42,450 bases of DNA from Clostridia bacterium (GTDB taxonomy: Bacteria > Bacillota > Clostridia > Christensenellales > Aristaeellaceae), in contig JAFSKN010000053.1 of assembly GCA_017448975.1 (NCBI GenBank), positions 1 through 42,450 of the forward strand, in the 5' to 3' direction. Both the position numbers and the translations under genes were made by a program. Shown here piece by piece: positions 1 to 7,968 of the stretch (the stretch's first letter is position 1; each line of letters opens with the position of its first letter). The notes under the pieces are model-generated. The model saw only the letters and a program-made list of their open reading frames with translations. It was not told the DNA's origin and ran no database searches.

Positions 1-157
1 ATGACCGCCTGCGGCGGGAATTTCATCGGCGGTGAGATCAGCCGAAAGGGAGCAATCTCCCCATGAAGGGGAGTTGCGACCATTGAGGCTGCGGATACGC
101 GGGGGGTATGCAATACCCGCCCGCGTGTTACTACGAAGCCGTAGGCTGAGTAGTAAC
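1..157 (+). repeat. Structured repeat family A, copy A1 (cut by window edge)
   Basis: This non-coding element contains the family core (around 37-81) with the hairpin CTCCCC-loop-GGGGAG, flanked on the left by the remains of the GCCGATGA/TCATCGGC stem, whose 5' half lies outside the window. On the right are a hairpin around GGGTATGCAATACCC (104-118) and a terminal hairpin GTTACTAC (127-134) pairing with GTAGTAAC (150-157). Copies A2-A5 are at 27627, 33371, 37309 and 42302. Open frames through the copies share a SAEREQSPHEGELR-like peptide, which is just translated repeat. Confidence 0.85.
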
Positions 158-185
158 GATCATTGTTTTTTGATTGTTCATCCCC

Positions 186-214
186 TTGACAAAAACTTGA
201 AGTTCCCGTACAAT
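186..214 (+). promoter_or_regulatory. Sigma-A-type promoter of the amt-PII gene
   Basis: TTGACA at 186-191 and TACAAT at 209-214 are separated by exactly 17 bp. Transcription would start near 221, immediately before the leader hairpin. Confidence 0.75.
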
Positions 215-222
215 GCCCTCAT

Positions 223-276
223 TCCAGCAAGGCGCAAGGGTGTGCTTGATAGCACCCGGCGCCTTTTTTGTTGGAA
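223..276 (+). promoter_or_regulatory. Attenuator-like hairpin in the amt leader
   Basis: AAGGCGC (229-235) pairs with GCGCCTT (259-265), an inner GGGTG/CACCC stem lies inside, and T residues follow to 269. The outer CCAGCAA (224-230) can also pair with TTGTTGG (268-274). It looks like an intrinsic terminator placed between the promoter and the start codon at 302, so amt expression may depend on antitermination or on opening this stem. I saw no T-box or known riboswitch core, and no room for a dual ANTAR hairpin upstream. Confidence 0.55.
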
Positions 277-301
277 ATTTTACGAAACGGAAGTGAGAAA
301 G

Positions 302-2011
302 ATGACGTATTCTCCTGCCAACACGATCTGGGTGCTGCTGGGCGCGGCGCTGGTTTTCTTCATGCAGGCGGGCTTTGCCATGTGCGAGGCGGGCTTTACC
401 CGGGCCAAGAACACCGGCAATATTTTGATGAAGAACCTGATGGACTTCTGCATCGGCACGCCCCTGTACTGGCTGTTCGGTTACGGCATCATGTTCGGCG
501 CGGGCACGGCGCTGTTCGGCTGGATCGACCCCTTCATCATGAAGGATTACAGCCACGTGCTCCCCGCCGGGGTGCCGCTGTGGGCCTACGCCATTTTCCA
601 GACGGTGTTCTGCGCCACCTCCGCCACCATCGTTTCCGGTGCCATGGCGGAGCGCACCAAGTTCTCCGCTTACTGCATCTATTCCGCCGCCATTTCCCTG
701 TTCATTTACCCGGTGTCCGGCCACTGGATCTGGGGCGGCGGCTGGCTGGCCGAGATGGGCTTCCATGATTTCGCCGGTTCCACCGCCGTGCATATGGTGG
801 GCGGCGTGTGCGCCCTGATCGGCGCCAAGATACTGGGACCCCGCGTGGGCAAGTACGGCAAAGACGGAAAGCCCCGGGCCATCCTGGGCCATAACCTGTC
901 CATCGCCGCTTTGGGCGTGTTCATCCTGTGGTTCTGCTGGTTCGGCTTCAACGGCGCTTCCACCGTGGGCATGGACAGCGACAGCCTGATGGCATCCGCC
1001 GGTCTGGTGTTCTTCAACACCAACCTGGCCGCCGCCGTGGCTACTTTGGCCACCATGCTGTTCACCTGGGCCCGCTACGGCAAGCCCGACGTATCCATGA
1101 CCTTCAACGCCGCCCTGGCCGGTCTGGTCGGCATCACGGCGGGCTGCGACGCGGTGAACCCCTTCGGGGCCGCCCTGATCGGCCTGGTCTGCGGCTTCGC
1201 GGTGGTGCTGAGCGTAGAATTGTTTGATAAAGTCATCAAGATCGACGACCCGGTGGGCGCGATTTCCGTCCACGGCGTGTGCGGCGCCCTGGGCACTATT
1301 CTCACCGGCTTCTTCGCCACCGGCGTTTCCACCATGAAGGGCGTGTTTTACGGCGGCGGGTTCAAGTTCTTAGGCGTCCAGTGCTTGGGCGTGCTTTCCA
1401 CCATCGCCTGGACGGCTGTGGTGATCACCGTGGTGTTCACCCTCATTAAGAAAACCATCGGCCTGCGCGCCGACGCCGCCGACGAGATCATGGGTCTGGA
1501 CCGCTCCGAACACGGCCTGCCCACCGCCTACGCCGGATACGCCATGATCCCCGACGGCACGCTGACAGAAGACGTGGCGATGCCTATGCCCGCCGAAGCG
1601 CCCGCCGCCGCCGCGGCGACTCCCCGCAAGGCCAAGGAAAAGGCCCCGGACGAACCGGTTTATACCCGCGTACAGATCATCTGCCGTCCGGCCAGCCTGG
1701 AAAGCCTGAAGACCGCCATGAACAAGATCGGCATCACCGGCATGACCGTCACCAACGTAATGGGCTACGGCCTGCAGAAGGGCAAGCCCGAATACTACCG
1801 CGGCACCCCTGTGGAAGTGACCCTGCTGCCCAAGGTGCAGGTGGATATCGTGGTGAGCAAGGTGCCCGTGCGCACGGTGATCGACACCGCCCGCAGCGTC
1901 CTCCATACCGGCCACATCGGCGACGGCAAGATCTTCGTGCAGGATGTGGAAAACGTGGTGCGCGTCCGTACCGGCGAGGAAGGCTACGACGCCCTGCAGG
2001 CGGACGAGTAA
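302..2011 (+). CDS. amt: Ammonium transporter fused to a C-terminal PII signalling domain
   Basis: Predicted 569-residue Amt/Mep/Rh ammonium channel with about 11 membrane segments (residues 1-420). The two pore histidines are visible in STAVHMVGG and ISVHGVCG. An Ala/Pro/Lys-rich linker leads into a complete PII (GlnB/GlnK) domain at about 454-569, recognised by GMTVTNVMGYGLQKGKPEYY, LLPKVQ, TGHIGDGKIFV and the VRVRTGEEG C-loop. PII normally binds ATP/ADP and 2-oxoglutarate and plugs Amt through its T-loop; here the plug is covalently tethered. The T-loop tyrosine modified by uridylylation in proteobacterial GlnB (Tyr51) is replaced (RGTPVEV), so control is presumably by ligand only. The start at ATG 302 gives a normal Amt N-terminus (MTYSPANTIW); in-frame sequence upstream lies in the repeat and leader hairpin. 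Confidence 0.93.
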   Translation: MTYSPANTIWVLLGAALVFFMQAGFAMCEAGFTRAKNTGNILMKNLMDFCIGTPLYWLFGYGIMFGAGTALFGWIDPFIMKDYSHVLPAGVPLWAYAIFQTVFCATSATIVSGAMAERTKFSAYCIYSAAISLFIYPVSGHWIWGGGWLAEMGFHDFAGSTAVHMVGGVCALIGAKILGPRVGKYGKDGKPRAILGHNLSIAALGVFILWFCWFGFNGASTVGMDSDSLMASAGLVFFNTNLAAAVATLATMLFTWARYGKPDVSMTFNAALAGLVGITAGCDAVNPFGAALIGLVCGFAVVLSVELFDKVIKIDDPVGAISVHGVCGALGTILTGFFATGVSTMKGVFYGGGFKFLGVQCLGVLSTIAWTAVVITVVFTLIKKTIGLRADAADEIMGLDRSEHGLPTAYAGYAMIPDGTLTEDVAMPMPAEAPAAAAATPRKAKEKAPDEPVYTRVQIICRPASLESLKTAMNKIGITGMTVTNVMGYGLQKGKPEYYRGTPVEVTLLPKVQVDIVVSKVPVRTVIDTARSVLHTGHIGDGKIFVQDVENVVRVRTGEEGYDALQADE

Positions 2012-2036
2012 TCAACAGCTTAAAAGAAACCTGTCG

Positions 2037-2072
2037 GAACCGTTCGACTTTCACGCCGGGCGGTTCTTTTTT
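2037..2072 (+). terminator. Intrinsic terminator after amt
   Basis: GAACCG (2037-2042) pairs with CGGTTC (2061-2066) and is followed directly by six T residues. It lies 25 bp after the amt stop codon. Confidence 0.75.
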
Positions 2073-2180
2073 GGGGATCGAAAATATTTTTTCAAATCAA
2101 GCATTTTTTTCGATTTCTGATCCGTATAAATATCAAACGGTGCAAAACCCGCGCTGTATCTCATGAAAGAAGGATGGAAG

Positions 2181-3212
2181 ATGATGAAAAAGCTGGCTGT
2201 GTTCTATGCGCTTGTTCTCCTGGCGCTGACTGTTTTTACGGCGAACGCCGAAACCGTTGCGGAAACGCGGGACGCGGGTTTCGTGGATGAGCAAACCCCG
2301 CGGCGGGAAGGCGCTTACTGCCGTTCCTTCCGGCGGGCGGACGGCTCCGTTCTCGATATAGTGGTTACCGATACCGGCAAACGCAACGCCCCGGAAGCGC
2401 GCTGGGAAAACGTGCTTTCCGTTTCCGTGACTTCCCGGGACGGCAGCCTGAACCAGCAGTTTGAATACGACAGCGCTGAAACGCCCCTGGCGGAGATAGA
2501 AATCGACATGGCCTGGCTGGACGATATGAACTTTGACGGCTGTTCCGATCTGGTGCTCTGCAGCGCCATGGGCGCGTACAACGAATTTTCCGTGTTCTGC
2601 CTGTGGAGCCCGGAAACAAATTGTTTTGACCCCGTCACCGCCTGCCATGCTTTCGACATGGAAAACCGTACGCTGGCCGACGAGCCCGCGCCCCTGGAGC
2701 TGGTGAATTACGGGCTGGACGGCACCCACAGGCAGCTCATTTCCTACGGAAAAAACGGCTATGCCGCCCACATCGACGAGTTTTTCGCCTGGGACGACGC
2801 CGGAAAAACGCTCCGCCTCCTGGCCGTGTACGACGTGTATGACGCGGAAGACGGCAAAATGGGCGAACGCTTCTATGATTTCAGCGGCCAGGGCGAATTG
2901 CTGTGGGACGCCCTGTACCCCGTGGATTGGTACTACGGCGATACCGAGCCTTTCGCCGATCACGCCGAGGTTGCCGCCGCCTGGATCGACGGCCAGCGCC
3001 TGACCCGGCAGGTCGCCAACACCAACTGGGTCAACCTGCGGGCGCGGGACACCAAGGCGTCCGAATCTCTGGCCCAGCTGAACGCGGGCACCGAAGTGCA
3101 GGTGCTCAAAGAAAACTGCGCCGGCGGCTGGGCCCTGGTGCTGTCCGATTCCGGCGAAGCCCAGGAAAGCAAGTACCAGATCGGCTATATCTGGAACGAG
3201 TATTTAAAGTGA
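2181..3212 (+). CDS. Secreted protein with C-terminal bacterial SH3 domain
   Basis: 343 residues. The N-terminus MMKKLAVFYALVLLALTVFT followed by ANA-E is a typical Sec signal peptide with no lipobox cysteine, so the product is probably exported to the cell surface or medium. The middle contains a stretch with acidic Asn/Asp-rich motifs (LDDMNFDGCSDLVL) resembling FG-GAP/XAC2610-like calcium-binding folds. The last ~65 residues (NTNWVNLRARDTKASE, then ending GYIWNEYLK) look like an SH3_3 domain that usually binds peptidoglycan. The start at 2181 is preceded by AAGGA at 2170-2174; an in-frame ATG at 2163 has no ribosome binding site. Function is not known; a cell-wall-associated role is inference from the SH3 domain. 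Confidence 0.75.
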   Translation: MMKKLAVFYALVLLALTVFTANAETVAETRDAGFVDEQTPRREGAYCRSFRRADGSVLDIVVTDTGKRNAPEARWENVLSVSVTSRDGSLNQQFEYDSAETPLAEIEIDMAWLDDMNFDGCSDLVLCSAMGAYNEFSVFCLWSPETNCFDPVTACHAFDMENRTLADEPAPLELVNYGLDGTHRQLISYGKNGYAAHIDEFFAWDDAGKTLRLLAVYDVYDAEDGKMGERFYDFSGQGELLWDALYPVDWYYGDTEPFADHAEVAAAWIDGQRLTRQVANTNWVNLRARDTKASESLAQLNAGTEVQVLKENCAGGWALVLSDSGEAQESKYQIGYIWNEYLK

Positions 3213-3221
3213 GGGAGACCC

Positions 3222-3279
3222 TTGGGGGCTTCTTCAGCCCCCAAACCCCCGAACCAGGGCCCGCCTGGGCCCTGGACCC
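3222..3279 (+). repeat. Two-hairpin repeat family D, copy D1
   Basis: Starting 10 bp after the stop codon of the secreted SH3 gene: hairpin 1 is GGGGGCT-loop-AGCCCCC (3224-3241), then a C-rich spacer, then hairpin 2 CAGGGCCC-loop-GGGCCCTG (about 3255-3274) and GACCC. The same order occurs at 3484-3543 (reverse), 28926-28979 and 36973-37027, with different stem sequences that still pair. Confidence 0.7.
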
Positions 3280-3348
3280 AAACTCAGGACGCCAATCATC
3301 GCTCCTGGGCGGGCGGCTTTGCCGCCCATAGTGCGCGAAGCGCACTTG

Positions 3349-3408
3349 AAAAACGAGGCATATGGCCAGGAAAAAGCTTGTTTTTTCCCTGGCATATACC
3401 TCGTTTTT
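3349..3408. terminator. Long bidirectional terminator between convergent genes
   Basis: A ~24-bp imperfect stem: AAAACGAGG (3350-3358) pairs with CCTCGTTTT (3399-3407), with ATATG/CATAT and CCAGG/CCTGG inside. T runs follow on both strands, suiting the convergent arrangement of the SH3-protein gene and glf. Two smaller perfect hairpins precede it: GGGCGGC/GCCGCCC near 3311-3327 and GTGCGC/GCGCAC at 3331-3345. Confidence 0.7.
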
Positions 3409-3483
3409 CTTTGCCCAGGAGCTTGCTATATAACTTTTCCAAGCAGGCGCGTATTGTTTATTTTCAGCGTTTGTCAATCGCCG

Positions 3484-3543
3484 GGTGGGGTGCAGGGGAT
3501 GCGTCCCCTGCTGCGGGGGCCCGGGGGCCGCAGAGGCCCCCGA
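3484..3543 (-). repeat. Two-hairpin repeat family D, copy D5
   Basis: Read on the minus strand just after the glf stop codon: hairpin CGGGGGCC-loop-GGCCCCCG (near 3522-3542) followed by GCAGGGGA-loop-TCCCCTGC (near 3491-3511). It has the same two-hairpin order as the other family D copies and may contribute to transcript ending. Confidence 0.6.
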
Positions 3544-3552
3544 GAGTCCCTG

Positions 3553-4677
3553 TCATCCGTTCAGCTCCTGTTCCGCCTTGTCCAGGGCAGCGACGATGAC
3601 CTGATCCATGTCGTAATACTTGTATTCGCCCAAACGGCCGCCGAAAATGACGTTCGTTTCCTGTTCCGCCAGGGCCTTGTACGCCGCGTGGAGGGCGGCG
3701 TTTTTTGCGTCGTTCACGGGGTAATAGGGTTCGCCGCCGGGCTGCCATTCGCTGGAATATTCCCGGCTGATGATGGTTTTGGGCAGGTCGTTTCCGGCAT
3801 CGTCCTTGCCGAACTGGAACCATTTGTGCTCGATGATGCGGGTATAGGGCGTTTCCCGGTCGGTATAATTGACCACGGCGTTGCCCTGGTAATTGGGCAT
3901 GTCCAGCGTTTCCGTTTCAAAGCGGATGGAGCGGTATTGCAGCGCGCCCAGCTTGAAATCGAAGTAGGCGTCGATGGGGCCGGTGAACACCACCTTGTCC
4001 GCCAGGGCGTTCCAATCCGCCCGGTTTTTGATATAATCCTCGTTCAGCCGCACTTCGATGCCTTCCAGCATGCGGCCTGCCATGGCGGTGTAGCCGCCCA
4101 TGGGAATGCCCTGCCAGAGGGCGTTGAAATAGTTGTTGTCGAAGGTCAGGCGCACGGGCAGGCGGCGGATGATGAAGGCGGGCAGGTCCCGGCAGTCGCG
4201 TCCCCACTGCTTTTCCGTGTAGCCCTTCACCAGCTTTTCAAAGATGTCCCGTCCCACCAGGCTGACGGCCTGTTCTTCCAGGTTTTTCGGTTCCGTGATC
4301 CCGGCTGCCTGCCGCTGCTCCTCGATCTTGGCCGCGGCCTCCGCCGGAGTGACCACGCCCCACATTTTGTTGAAGGTGTACATGTTGAAGGGCAGACTGT
4401 ACAGTTCCCCGTGATAATTGGCCACCGGGGAATTGGTGTAGCGGTTGAAGGCGGCGAAGCGGTTCACCCAGTCCCAGGCCCGGCGATCATTGGTGTGAAA
4501 AATGTGCGCGCCGTAGGTATGCACGTGAATGCCTTCCACGGTTTCGGTGTAAATATTTCCGGCGATATGGGGCCGCTTTTCGATCACCAGCACCCGCTTG
4601 CCCCGATCCGCCGCCTGCCGGGCGAACACCGCCCCGTACAGCCCCGCGCCGACGATCAGATAATCATACTGCTTCAT
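3553..4677 (-). CDS. glf: UDP-galactopyranose mutase
   Basis: 374 residues, normal length for the family. The flavoenzyme converts UDP-galactopyranose to UDP-galactofuranose, the donor for galactofuranose in cell-surface glycans. The N-terminus MKQYDYLIVGAGLYGAVFAR is the FAD-binding Rossmann motif; YGAHIFHTNDRRAWDWVNRF, FNMYTFNKMWGV and QGIPMGGYTAM are characteristic UGM motifs. The start at 4677 has AGGAGG eight bases upstream; an in-frame start further up would run back into the preceding gene. It follows the EAL-domain gene by only 14 bp on the same strand, suggesting one transcript that links c-di-GMP turnover to envelope polysaccharide synthesis (inference). The distant phosphoglucomutase at 40450-42162 would feed the same sugar-nucleotide pool. 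Confidence 0.95.
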   Translation of the reverse strand: MKQYDYLIVGAGLYGAVFARQAADRGKRVLVIEKRPHIAGNIYTETVEGIHVHTYGAHIFHTNDRRAWDWVNRFAAFNRYTNSPVANYHGELYSLPFNMYTFNKMWGVVTPAEAAAKIEEQRQAAGITEPKNLEEQAVSLVGRDIFEKLVKGYTEKQWGRDCRDLPAFIIRRLPVRLTFDNNYFNALWQGIPMGGYTAMAGRMLEGIEVRLNEDYIKNRADWNALADKVVFTGPIDAYFDFKLGALQYRSIRFETETLDMPNYQGNAVVNYTDRETPYTRIIEHKWFQFGKDDAGNDLPKTIISREYSSEWQPGGEPYYPVNDAKNAALHAAYKALAEQETNVIFGGRLGEYKYYDMDQVIVAALDKAEQELNG

Positions 4678-4691
4678 TCGCGCATCCTCCT

Positions 4692-7667
4692 TTATTTCCT
4701 GATCCTCCACGCGCGCACGCCCATGACCAGCTTTTCCTCCATCCCTTCCTTGATGGGGGCGATTTTCAGGGTAACGGGCCTCTCTTCACCCTGAATGATG
4801 AGCTTGTAATTCATCTTGAACAGGCCGTTTTCCTGAATGCCCTTCATGATGTTTTCTTTTGTGAAGTTCTGCCTGAACATCTCCCGGTCATCGGCGCAGA
4901 TGACCTTTTCCGCGTTGATCTGGCACTGGCGGAAGAAGTTTTCTCCCTCCACGGCCAGGCCTAAGCTCTTGTATTCATCGGTGGCGTTGTACTCGACGTA
5001 GCGGTCCGTTTCCGGGTTCACCATGTACAGGGTGAGGTAGTCCTCCGAAAGGGCCATCACCCGAGCCAGGGTGTCCCGCTCCTTTTGGATGCGCTCCATT
5101 TCCTCCTTCTGCTTCATCTGGGAATCGATGGTGCTGATGCCGATGATGATGTGCTTTCTGCCCGGCTGCATGCGCGTGATTTTCATGTTCACGTACATGG
5201 GCCTGCCGGAATCCATCAGCCGGTAAGTGCTGGTGAACACGCCCTGCTGATCCAGCTCCCGGATGATATTTTCCTTATTGAAGCTGGCCATAAACATGGC
5301 CCGGTCCTCCTCGTAAATGCGGGTCAGGGAATCCCGCATGCTGGACTCGAAAAAGTGCTCCCCATGCCGTTCCATGGCCAGCTCTTCCCCGCCCACCGGG
5401 GAGGAATACTCGATGAACTTATCCGTTTCCAGATCCACGTAGTAAATATTGTAATAGTCCGCCGCCAGGGCCCGGGCGATGCCGGCGTAGGTCGTGCCCT
5501 CGTCCGGCTGGGAAATGGACAAAACGGCGATAGCGGCGGCGGCCGAGCCGGTGATCGGATTTAAGGCGATGCGCCGCACAAAGCAATGCACAACGGAGCC
5601 GTCCGGCATCTGTTCGTCAAAGAACGCGCGGCCGCCCCTTTCGCAGCACTGCCGCACCAGCTTCATAAAGGAGGAACCCGTGCCGGAGGGCGTCTCGGTA
5701 TAATCCTCCTCCTGATCGGTCAGCTCCATGCCGAAGAAACGCTTGATAAAATCCCGGTAGGATTGATTGGTGCGCGCGAAGCGCGCCTTTCCGTCCTTGA
5801 TTTCCACAATGCCCATGGGCAGGGTATTGAAGAAATTCTGGAAAGCGTTTTCTTCCTCGTTGGCGATCACCGCCAGATCGAACAGGTTCACGCGGCCGAT
5901 GGCCTCGTAATAATCGGCTTCCGCTTCGTTTTCAAAGCCGATGGCCGTGCCGTTTTGATACCGTTCCAGGATCTTTTCATAGGGAATGGGTTTGCAGAAA
6001 TAATAGCCCTGCAGCTTGGAGCAGCCGATTTCCCGCAGGAAGCGCACCTGCGCTTCCGTTTCCACGCCCTCGCAGATGGTATCCACGCCCAGGGCGCTGG
6101 CCATTTTCATCAGCTCGGTCAGGATGATTTTGCCGCTGTCCCCTTCGTCCAGCTTCTGCATGAAGCTCATATCGAATTTGAGCAGGTTGAAGCGGATGCT
6201 CTGCAGCACGTCCAGAGAAGAATAGCCGCTGCCGAAATCGTCCATCCATACGGGGAAGCCCAGTTCCTGGAACCGCTCCACCTGGGCCTTCATAAACTCG
6301 AAATCGCTGCCGATCACGCTTTCCGTGATCTCCACGGTGATCTTATTCCGGCTCACCCCCGCCGCGTCCACCCGCTGCCGCAGCTCCTCCACCATATCGC
6401 ACATGTCGAAATCGGACCGGGACAGATTGATGGACTGGGACACGGTCCGCAGCCCGGCCTTTTCCTGCCGCTTGAGTTTTTCCAGCACCTGATCCAGCAC
6501 GCAAAGGTCCAGCTTGTAGATGAGCCCCGCTTCCTCCAAATAGGGAATGAACTCGGCGGGCGATAAGAGGCCCTTCGCCGGATCGATCCACCGGGCCAGG
6601 GCTTCTTCGTCGCACACCCTGCCGTTCATCGCCCGCACGATGGGCTGATAGTAGACCTGAATCCATCCCTCCCGGATGGCCCGGTCGATGTTTTCGGTGA
6701 CGTAGCGCTTGTTCACCGCGTCGTTTCTCAAATCGGCGCTGTAATAGGCAAATTCGGATTCATAAGCGCCCTTCAGCGTGTCGCAGGCCAGCTTGGCCCG
6801 GTCGCAGGCGGTGCTGACGTGCACGTCCTCCATCTGCGTGGTATAAACGCCCACCTGCACCGGCAGGGATTTGCCGCCGTTGATTTCCCGGCAATCCTGG
6901 AAAAACCGGCGCAGCAAGTCCTCCAGCCCGGCGAGCTCCGTGAAAGCGGCAAAATGATCGGCCCCGATATGGCAGCAGCATTCGATGCCGAAGGTGTGGG
7001 TCAGCAGGGCGGCGAAGGCCTTGAGCAACTCGTCCCCTTCGGAAAAGCCGTGGGAGTGGTTGAAAAACTTCATGCCGTTCAGGTTCATGTACAGCAGCAC
7101 GCCGTGGCCGCCCCGCTGCTGGATATCCTTCCTGGCGGTTTCGGCAAGGTCGAAGAACCAGTTCATGCGGGGCAAGCCGGTGAGCGCGTCGTAACGGCTG
7201 GCCTTCAGGATGCTTTCCTCGTGCAGGGCGTTGATCAGGGCCTTGTTCAGCCCCGTTCTGTCCTCCTTGGTTTCCTCCGAATAGGGCCCCTCGTCAGCGT
7301 ACCACAAATAGCCTACGCGCACTCCCGTTTCAGTAAGCACATGGCGGCCATAGGCGTGAATAATATGGTATTCCGCGCTGCCCTTGGGCTTTCCGCGATA
7401 AATCACGTCCAGCTTTTCGTCCTCCCGGACGAAACGGGCGGCGGTGCCCGCCAGCCGCGCGGCGTCATCCGGATGCACCTCCCGGTACATGTCGAAATCC
7501 ATATCGTGATATGCCAGCGCCCGGCAGTCGTACCCAAACAGCTCGCAAAAGCCGTCGGAAAGCGCAAGCGCCACCACTCTGCCGTCGATCATCTGATAAA
7601 CGGCAAAGGGAATCTTCATGCTTTCCATCAGGGCGATCTGGTCCGCTGAAAACTGATACTTTTCCAT
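4692..7667 (-). CDS. c-di-GMP phosphodiesterase: PAS - degenerate GGDEF - EAL - tandem sensory domains
   Basis: 991 residues, no membrane segment seen. Order: PAS-like domain (~10-125), GGDEF-like domain (~158-310), EAL domain (~322-570), a PAS-like region (~605-715), then two similar ~120-residue domains (about 737-848 and 876-985) sharing a Y-V/N-ETD-V/IEY motif, GE-FF, a DREMF/DRAMF motif, NF-KENI and a YRL/YKL strand. The GGDEF signature is GADHF (235-239) and the usual DxDxF metal site reads MNLNGMKFF, so cyclase activity is unlikely. The EAL signature (355-357), NLS (414-416), EITES (446-450), DDFGSGYSSL (476-485) and EGVE (533-536) are intact, so the protein probably hydrolyses c-di-GMP. 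The start at 7667 has GGAAGG close upstream. Probably co-transcribed with glf. Confidence 0.9.
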   Translation of the reverse strand: MEKYQFSADQIALMESMKIPFAVYQMIDGRVVALALSDGFCELFGYDCRALAYHDMDFDMYREVHPDDAARLAGTAARFVREDEKLDVIYRGKPKGSAEYHIIHAYGRHVLTETGVRVGYLWYADEGPYSEETKEDRTGLNKALINALHEESILKASRYDALTGLPRMNWFFDLAETARKDIQQRGGHGVLLYMNLNGMKFFNHSHGFSEGDELLKAFAALLTHTFGIECCCHIGADHFAAFTELAGLEDLLRRFFQDCREINGGKSLPVQVGVYTTQMEDVHVSTACDRAKLACDTLKGAYESEFAYYSADLRNDAVNKRYVTENIDRAIREGWIQVYYQPIVRAMNGRVCDEEALARWIDPAKGLLSPAEFIPYLEEAGLIYKLDLCVLDQVLEKLKRQEKAGLRTVSQSINLSRSDFDMCDMVEELRQRVDAAGVSRNKITVEITESVIGSDFEFMKAQVERFQELGFPVWMDDFGSGYSSLDVLQSIRFNLLKFDMSFMQKLDEGDSGKIILTELMKMASALGVDTICEGVETEAQVRFLREIGCSKLQGYYFCKPIPYEKILERYQNGTAIGFENEAEADYYEAIGRVNLFDLAVIANEEENAFQNFFNTLPMGIVEIKDGKARFARTNQSYRDFIKRFFGMELTDQEEDYTETPSGTGSSFMKLVRQCCERGGRAFFDEQMPDGSVVHCFVRRIALNPITGSAAAAIAVLSISQPDEGTTYAGIARALAADYYNIYYVDLETDKFIEYSSPVGGEELAMERHGEHFFESSMRDSLTRIYEEDRAMFMASFNKENIIRELDQQGVFTSTYRLMDSGRPMYVNMKITRMQPGRKHIIIGISTIDSQMKQKEEMERIQKERDTLARVMALSEDYLTLYMVNPETDRYVEYNATDEYKSLGLAVEGENFFRQCQINAEKVICADDREMFRQNFTKENIMKGIQENGLFKMNYKLIIQGEERPVTLKIAPIKEGMEEKLVMGVRAWRIRK

Positions 7668-7793
7668 GATTCCTTCCACCTTACGGCATCGCGCCATTCG
7701 TCTTTCCCGGTGGGGTACGCCTGCCGCCGCCATTTTCTCCGGATATTGTCGATGGTTTCCCAAAAACATGGTTTTTTATTGTGCAACGGTTTC

Positions 7794-7809
7794 CCTTTCC
7801 GCGGAAAGG
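7794..7809. promoter_or_regulatory. 16-bp perfect palindrome in the leader of the EAL gene
   Basis: CCTTTCCGCGGAAAGG is its own reverse complement. It sits just downstream of the predicted minus-strand start point, in the position of a roadblock operator. No regulator is known from the window. Confidence 0.35.
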
Positions 7810-7821
7810 ATCGCTGGGCAT

Positions 7822-7850
7822 ATTATACCAGAAAAACCGGCAGGAATCAA
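7822..7850 (-). promoter_or_regulatory. Promoter of the EAL-glf unit
   Basis: On the minus strand TTGATT (7845-7850) and TATAAT (7822-7827) are 17 bp apart, about 155 bp before the start codon at 7667. The 301-bp gap between this gene and the divergent YhhN gene otherwise holds only the palindrome at 7794. Confidence 0.7.
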
Positions 7851-7968
7851 GAACCAATGCAAACCGCAAGAAAAAGAGCGGCGTCCGGCAGGAAAAGCGG
7901 CCTTTGCTCCGAATCATTTCAAAAAGAGAACATTTTTTCACAGTCTTCGGAGAGGAGGGGGACGCGCT

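Noticed and set aside
1-110. Recurring SAEREQSPHEGELRPLRL-like peptide in several frames, first taken for a short protein family
   Set aside because: It is the translation of repeat family A; the copies lie between genes, lack start signals and vary in the way expected of a DNA/RNA structure.
131-1273. 380-codon minus-strand open frame over amt
   Set aside because: Composition-driven shadow of the transporter gene with no recognisable domain.
3319-4794. 491-codon plus-strand open frame
   Set aside because: It is the antisense shadow of glf, which has clear FAD-binding and UGM motifs on the minus strand.
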